Position numbers and translations under genes: made by a program. A model generated the notes under the pieces. That model did not search any database and was not told where the DNA came from. It was given only the letters and a program-made list of their open reading frames with translations. A DNA stretch of 8,653 nucleotides from JBBAAS01 sp041658125 (lineage in GTDB: Bacteria > Patescibacteriota > Microgenomatia > UBA12405), in NCBI GenBank assembly GCA_041658125.1, contig JBBAAS010000027.1:1-8653 (forward strand), in the 5' to 3' direction. This document shows, piece by piece, positions 6,190 through 8,653 of this stretch. Position 1 is the stretch's first letter. Every line of letters starts with the position of its first letter.

Positions 6190-6906
6190 CTAAATATCAG
6201 CCGTAATTACAATATTTTTCTTTGTTTCATTGCCGGCTGTATCCACCACCCTTATCTCAATATCGTTTTTCCCTGCTACTAATTGTGTTTTTAGTTTAAA
6301 CTGACCATCATTATCTACCGGAGCTATACGACCGTTAATCGTTACGCTTGCCCCTTTTTCGGTTTTCCCGATCACATCAAAATCAGTATAGTCAACTTTT
6401 AAAGTATCTTCCAAAGGATTTATCATTTGAACCTCCGGCGATTGATTATCAAAAACCACTGTTTCACTTTTTGAGGCTTCGCTACTACCTCCCTTATCAG
6501 TCATTGCTATGGTTGAAAAACTATTAATCCCTTCATCCAAGGTTACTTCCTCAAAACTAAAATCCCCCTTGTCGGAAACCTCTTTTCTCCCTATCGACAC
6601 ATCATTTTTTAATAATTCAACCGTTATTTTGGGCTCTGCCAATCCGGCAATCGTTATCATCGCGCTGTTAGTCGCTTCATAGGGAATTACCAGTCTGGGT
6701 GGCAATGGTGGCATCACTACTTCCTTTTCCACCTTTCCTCGATTTTTTATATCTCCCAAAAGTACGGAAAATTTAACCAACAACGGCAGTCCGAACATCA
6801 CTACTGCTAAAAATAACACTATCGTCATAAACCCAAAAAAGACCGTCTTCCGGGTGATTTGCGTCTCTTCGTTACTTTTAAATTTTGTTCTTTTAAATTC
6901 TGCCAT
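6190..6906 (-). CDS. Membrane-anchored protein with two Ig-like repeats
   Basis: The 238-residue protein has a short basic cytoplasmic tail (MAEFKRTKFK and following), one membrane helix at about 22-49, a Pro-rich linker (MPPLPPR, 65-71) and two bacterial Ig-like beta-sandwich repeats, about 72-153 and 157-237. The second has the pattern IGKTEKGASVTINGR, a DNDGQFKLK turn, and GKNDIEIRVVDTAGNETKK, typical of Big/glucodextranase-B-like surface modules. The extracellular part probably acts in adhesion, wall or glycan contact; no catalytic motif is seen. I choose the ATG at 6906: a TTG at 6921 is in frame but would start only 3 nt after the tRNA-Thr end. The gene follows tRNA-Thr by 18 nt and is probably cotranscribed with both tRNAs, its mRNA being released by tRNA 3' processing. 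A TAGAAT at 6912-6917 could be a separate -10 box, but it lacks a -35 box. Confidence 0.75.
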   Translation of the reverse strand: MAEFKRTKFKSNEETQITRKTVFFGFMTIVLFLAVVMFGLPLLVKFSVLLGDIKNRGKVEKEVVMPPLPPRLVIPYEATNSAMITIAGLAEPKITVELLKNDVSIGRKEVSDKGDFSFEEVTLDEGINSFSTIAMTDKGGSSEASKSETVVFDNQSPEVQMINPLEDTLKVDYTDFDVIGKTEKGASVTINGRIAPVDNDGQFKLKTQLVAGKNDIEIRVVDTAGNETKKNIVITADI

Positions 6907-6924
6907 GCTTAATTCTATCAAATG

Positions 6925-6997
6925 AGCCAGCGGGGAGGATCGAACTCCCGACCCCAGCTTTACGAAAGCCGTGCTCTACCAACTGAGCTACGCTGGC
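6925..6997 (-). tRNA. tRNA-Thr(CGT)
   Basis: The 73-nt cloverleaf is complete. The 7-bp acceptor is GCCAGCG with CGCTGGC, the D stem is GCTC/GAGC with loop AGTTGGTA, the anticodon stem is CGGCT/AGCTG with one G-T pair and loop TTCGTAA (anticodon CGT, reading ACG), the variable loop is GGGTC, and the T arm is GGGAG-TTCGATC-CTCCC. The discriminator is T and CCA is not encoded (CAT follows). It lies 14 nt after the tRNA-Gly acceptor CCA region and probably shares its transcript. Confidence 0.95.
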
Positions 6998-7011
6998 AAA
7001 ATTAGTAATTC

Positions 7012-7085
7012 TGGAGCGGCTAGAGGGAATTGAACTCTCGACTCATCCTTGGGAAGGACGCGTTTTACCACTAAACTATAGCCGC
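7012..7085 (-). tRNA. tRNA-Gly(CCC), CCA encoded
   Basis: The cloverleaf has a 7-bp acceptor GCGGCTA/TAGCCGC, discriminator T and encoded CCA (7012-7014). The D stem is GTTT/AAAC, the anticodon stem is CGTCC/GGATG with loop TTCCCAA (anticodon CCC, reading GGG), and the variable loop is short, AGTC. The T arm is GAGAG-TTCAATT-CCCTC, which leaves an A-C mismatch at the 52-62 pair. Otherwise the structure is canonical. It precedes tRNA-Thr on the same strand. Confidence 0.95.
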
Positions 7086-7094
7086 TTGTCCCAG

Positions 7095-7125
7095 ATTTTA
7101 GCAAAAATCAAATCCCTTTTGGCAA
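7095..7125 (-). promoter_or_regulatory. Extended -10 promoter of the tRNA pair
   Basis: TGCTAAAAT on the minus strand (7095-7103) is an extended -10 element (TG-n plus TAAAAT, five of six). Transcription would start near 7088, 3 nt before the mature 5' end of tRNA-Gly. TTGCCA at 7120-7125 could serve as a -35 box, but its 19-nt spacing is long. The -10 lies beyond the stop codon of the LysM gene. Confidence 0.5.
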
Positions 7126-7659
7126 AATCAGTTTCATTCCGATTTCCAGCTTGTCCGGATCTCTCAGTACCGTTTTGTTTCTCTGCCACACTTTCGTCCA
7201 CATAAATCCGTCACTGTAAGCTTGAACACAAATTTTCCATAAATTATCTCCTTTTACCACCACATATTCGGTATCTTCCAAAATTTCTCTGTTCTCCTCA
7301 ACTTTTACGATATCCGTCTTTGGCAAAATTAACTTTTGACCCTTCAATATAACTCCCGGCGTTTTTAAATTATTTACCTTAGCTATTTCTACCCATTTGT
7401 TTCCGTCACCATAATTCACCTCCGCAATTTTCCACAAACTGTCACCTGTTATCACCTCATAAATATTATTTTCGGCTTCTTTTTCAGTTTGAAAATCCTG
7501 ATTAACACTTACTCCCGGCAATTCAACATTTCCCTTTCTTTTTTGAAAAAAATTAATTACTAACCCGGCGATTACCGCTACCATTACCAAGCCCAAAAAC
7601 ATACTTACCAACTCTTCGGACGACTTAAAAAATTTACCTGTATTTTTTTCTTCAGCCAT
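7108..7659 (-). CDS. Membrane-anchored protein with two LysM domains
   Basis: The 183-residue protein has a short cytoplasmic N-terminus, one membrane helix at about 17-38 (LVSMFLGLVMVAVIAGLVINFF), a linker, and two LysM domains. The first, about 67-114, contains YEVITGDSLWKIAEVNYGDGN and LKGQKLILP. The second, about 131-181, contains YVVVKGDNLWKICVQAYSDG and IGMKLILP. LysM binds N-acetylglucosamine-containing glycans, so the protein is expected to hold peptidoglycan from the membrane side. No enzyme domain is attached. The start is set at the ATG at 7659: an in-frame GTG at 7666-7668 overlaps the -10 box of the promoter and would not be transcribed from it. The gene follows arsR with only a 32-nt gap but has its own promoter. 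Confidence 0.9.
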   Translation of the reverse strand: MAEEKNTGKFFKSSEELVSMFLGLVMVAVIAGLVINFFQKRKGNVELPGVSVNQDFQTEKEAENNIYEVITGDSLWKIAEVNYGDGNKWVEIAKVNNLKTPGVILKGQKLILPKTDIVKVEENREILEDTEYVVVKGDNLWKICVQAYSDGFMWTKVWQRNKTVLRDPDKLEIGMKLILPKGI

Positions 7660-7666
7660 ATAACCC

Positions 7667-7695
7667 ACTTTATCTCAAAACCGACCTATAGTCAA
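7667..7695 (-). promoter_or_regulatory. Promoter of the LysM gene
   Basis: TTGACT (7690-7695), a 17-nt spacer and TAAAGT (7667-7672). The predicted transcription start is 7660, one base before the ATG at 7659, so the message is essentially leaderless. The -35 box overlaps the TGA stop of arsR (7692-7694). Confidence 0.55.
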
Positions 7696-7982
7696 TTGGT
7701 ACGATACACCGGTAAGCCCAAATCAACCAAGCCTATAAATTTATTTAATTCTCGGGTAAAAGCCGCCAACAGCTCTTTATTTAAACCATAAATTCTTTGT
7801 TTTCCGTTAACCCGACATCTCACCAATCCACATTTTCGAAGCACCGCCAAATGGCTCGATAAAGTTGCCTGGCTAATTGTAAAACTCTTCAAAATTTCAT
7901 TAACGCTCAGGTCCTGTTCCTTTAGCAAAGTAATCACTTTTCTCCTGTTTTTATCTACCAAAGCTTTGAATATTTTATCCAT
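7692..7982 (-). CDS. ArsR-family winged-helix transcriptional regulator
   Basis: The 96-residue protein is a single winged-helix domain. MDKIFKALVDKNRRKVITLL (1-20) is the ArsR opening, DLSVNEILKSFTISQATLSSHLAVLRKCGLV (24-54) gives the helix-turn-helix with its recognition helix, and VNGKQRIYGLN (58-68) is the wing. The classical metal site ELCVCDL on the third helix is absent (here DLSVNEI); the cysteines visible are 51 and 56, within CGLVRC. It is therefore more like the metal-independent SdpR-type members that repress their own gene. Two ATG codons lie in tandem at 7985 and 7982. The second is preferred because the TATAAT box puts transcription start exactly there. The stop is TGA. It is divergent from ndk, and its targets probably include itself. 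Confidence 0.88.
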   Translation of the reverse strand: MDKIFKALVDKNRRKVITLLKEQDLSVNEILKSFTISQATLSSHLAVLRKCGLVRCRVNGKQRIYGLNKELLAAFTRELNKFIGLVDLGLPVYRTN

Positions 7983-7988
7983 CATCCA

Positions 7989-8016
7989 ATTATATCGATA
8001 AACATAAATATATCAA
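7989..8016 (-). promoter_or_regulatory. Strong arsR promoter with palindromic operator candidate
   Basis: TTGATA (8011-8016), a 16-nt spacer and a perfect TATAAT (7989-7994). Transcription is predicted to start on the A of the second of two tandem ATGs (7982). A perfect 8-bp palindrome TATCGATA (7993-8000) overlaps the -10 box, a natural place for autorepression by the ArsR-type protein. Confidence 0.65.
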
Positions 8017-8030
8017 CACCCATCAAACAC

Positions 8031-8059
8031 TTGCATTAATTAATTCCATAGACGAAAAT
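8031..8059 (+). promoter_or_regulatory. Weak candidate ndk promoter
   Basis: TTGCAT (8031-8036), a 17-nt spacer and GAAAAT (8054-8059, four of six) would start transcription at about 8066, next to the ATG at 8067. The match is poor and the call rests partly on the spacing seen for other genes. Confidence 0.3.
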
Positions 8060-8066
8060 ATCCCAT

Positions 8067-8653
8067 ATGCAAAACGATATGAAAAAGGAAAGAACCCTGG
8101 TTATCATTAAGCCCGATGGTATCCAAAGAAGCCTAATCGGAGAATTAATCAAAAGATACGAAAGAACTGGGCTTAAGCTTACTGCCCTAAAAATGGTCAT
8201 TCCCACCGAAGAACAAGTCGAAAAACACTATACTGTCGACCCGGAATGGAGAATGAAAAATGGCAATAAAACTATCGCCTCCTATCAAGCCAAAGGCAAA
8301 ACTCCTCCTTCTTCTGATCCCATGGAAATGAGTGGCATGACTCTCAAAAAACTAATCAAATACATCTCCTCGGGACCGGTTATTGCTATGGTTTGGCAGG
8401 GGATGCACGCCGTAGGCGTTGTCCGTAAAATTACCGGCTCAACCGAACCGTTAACTTCAGATGTCGGCACTGTTCGTGGTGACCTGACCATCGATTCATA
8501 CGAAGTTTCCGATATTGATCAAAGATCAGTCAGAAATTTAATTCATGCTTCCGGCTCTACCGAGGAAGCTGAAAAAGAAATTACTTTGTGGTTCAAGCCC
8601 GAAGAGCTAATCAATTATCGGCTCATCTCCGAAGAAATTCTTTACGACATCAA
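8067..8653 (+). CDS. ndk: Nucleoside diphosphate kinase (3' end outside the window)
   Basis: At least 195 residues are present and the frame is open at the window edge. The enzyme moves the terminal phosphate between nucleoside triphosphates and diphosphates through a phosphohistidine. Diagnostic segments are RTLVIIKPDGIQRSLIGELIKRYE (9-32, with K15), ISSGPVIAMVWQG (100-112), AVGVVRKITGSTEP (115-128), TVRGDL (135-140) and NLIHASGSTEEAEKEI, with H160 as the expected catalytic histidine. Two insertions relative to the classical enzyme of about 145 residues are visible: about 25-30 residues between H54 and the SSGPV motif, and a smaller one between RGDL and the histidine. Both lie in surface regions of the fold, and I believe longer NDKs like this are usual in CPR and some archaea. 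The ATG at 8067 fits the weak promoter, but the in-frame ATG at 8079 (MKKERTLVI) matches the family start better. No Shine-Dalgarno sequence precedes either. Confidence 0.9.
   Translation, partial: MQNDMKKERTLVIIKPDGIQRSLIGELIKRYERTGLKLTALKMVIPTEEQVEKHYTVDPEWRMKNGNKTIASYQAKGKTPPSSDPMEMSGMTLKKLIKYISSGPVIAMVWQGMHAVGVVRKITGSTEPLTSDVGTVRGDLTIDSYEVSDIDQRSVRNLIHASGSTEEAEKEITLWFKPEELINYRLISEEILYDI

Noticed and set aside
6907..6921. TTG start at 6921 for the Ig-like protein
   Set aside because: It would lie 3 nt after the tRNA-Thr 3' end and leave almost no leader after tRNA processing; the ATG at 6906 directly precedes the typical basic N-terminus.
7660..7668. GTG start at 7668 for the LysM protein
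   Set aside because: The GTG overlaps the TAAAGT -10 box, so it would not be in the transcript; the ATG at 7659 lies one base after the predicted start.
1..8653. CRISPR array or Gly-UGA genetic code
   Set aside because: No regularly spaced repeats are seen. TGA acts as a normal stop at the end of arsR and does not occur in frame within intact genes.

Overview
The window looks like an AT-rich chromosomal segment of a Candidate Phyla Radiation (Patescibacteria) bacterium, perhaps a Microgenomates lineage. The reasons are the short compact genes, the almost complete absence of Shine-Dalgarno sequences, a nucleoside diphosphate kinase longer than the classical enzyme, and a set of short membrane-anchored LysM and Ig-like proteins. 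TGA is used as a stop (arsR), so the code is standard and not the Gly-UGA code of Gracilibacteria/Absconditabacteria. The phylum assignment is an inference.

Layout. 1-258 (-): 5' part of an unrecognised gene with a GTG start. 271-468: no gene. 477-2421: a probable IS1595-family element, bounded by near-identical inverted ends and by a 7/8 matching 8-bp flanking repeat. It holds an intact P63C-domain gene (+) and a convergent transposase broken by three frame lesions (-). 2462-3181 (-): DUF4145 protein with a zinc ribbon. 3276-6189 (+): three overlapping surface-glycan genes (GT4 glycosyltransferase, GT2 glycosyltransferase, Wzy/O-antigen-ligase-like membrane protein). 6190-7994 (-): an ArsR-type regulator, a LysM protein, tRNA-Gly(CCC), tRNA-Thr(CGT) and an Ig-like-repeat membrane protein. 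8067-8653 (+): ndk, incomplete at the window end and divergent from arsR.

How the parts fit. The glycan genes form an operon that probably assembles and polymerises or ligates a surface polysaccharide. The LysM and Ig-like proteins are both predicted to be anchored by one N-terminal membrane helix with the rest outside, so they probably also act at the cell envelope. The tRNAs lie between them and have their own extended -10 promoter.

The two most notable observations follow. (1) The inverted ends enclose the P63C gene as well as the transposase, so P63C appears to be a passenger of the insertion sequence. A palindrome CTTG-N4-CAAG lies in both ends and again over the P63C -35 box. (2) For most first genes of transcripts, a -10-like hexamer ends 5-7 nt before the start codon, so transcription would begin at or within a base of the start codon. 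This predicts widespread leaderless mRNAs and settles several ambiguous starts.
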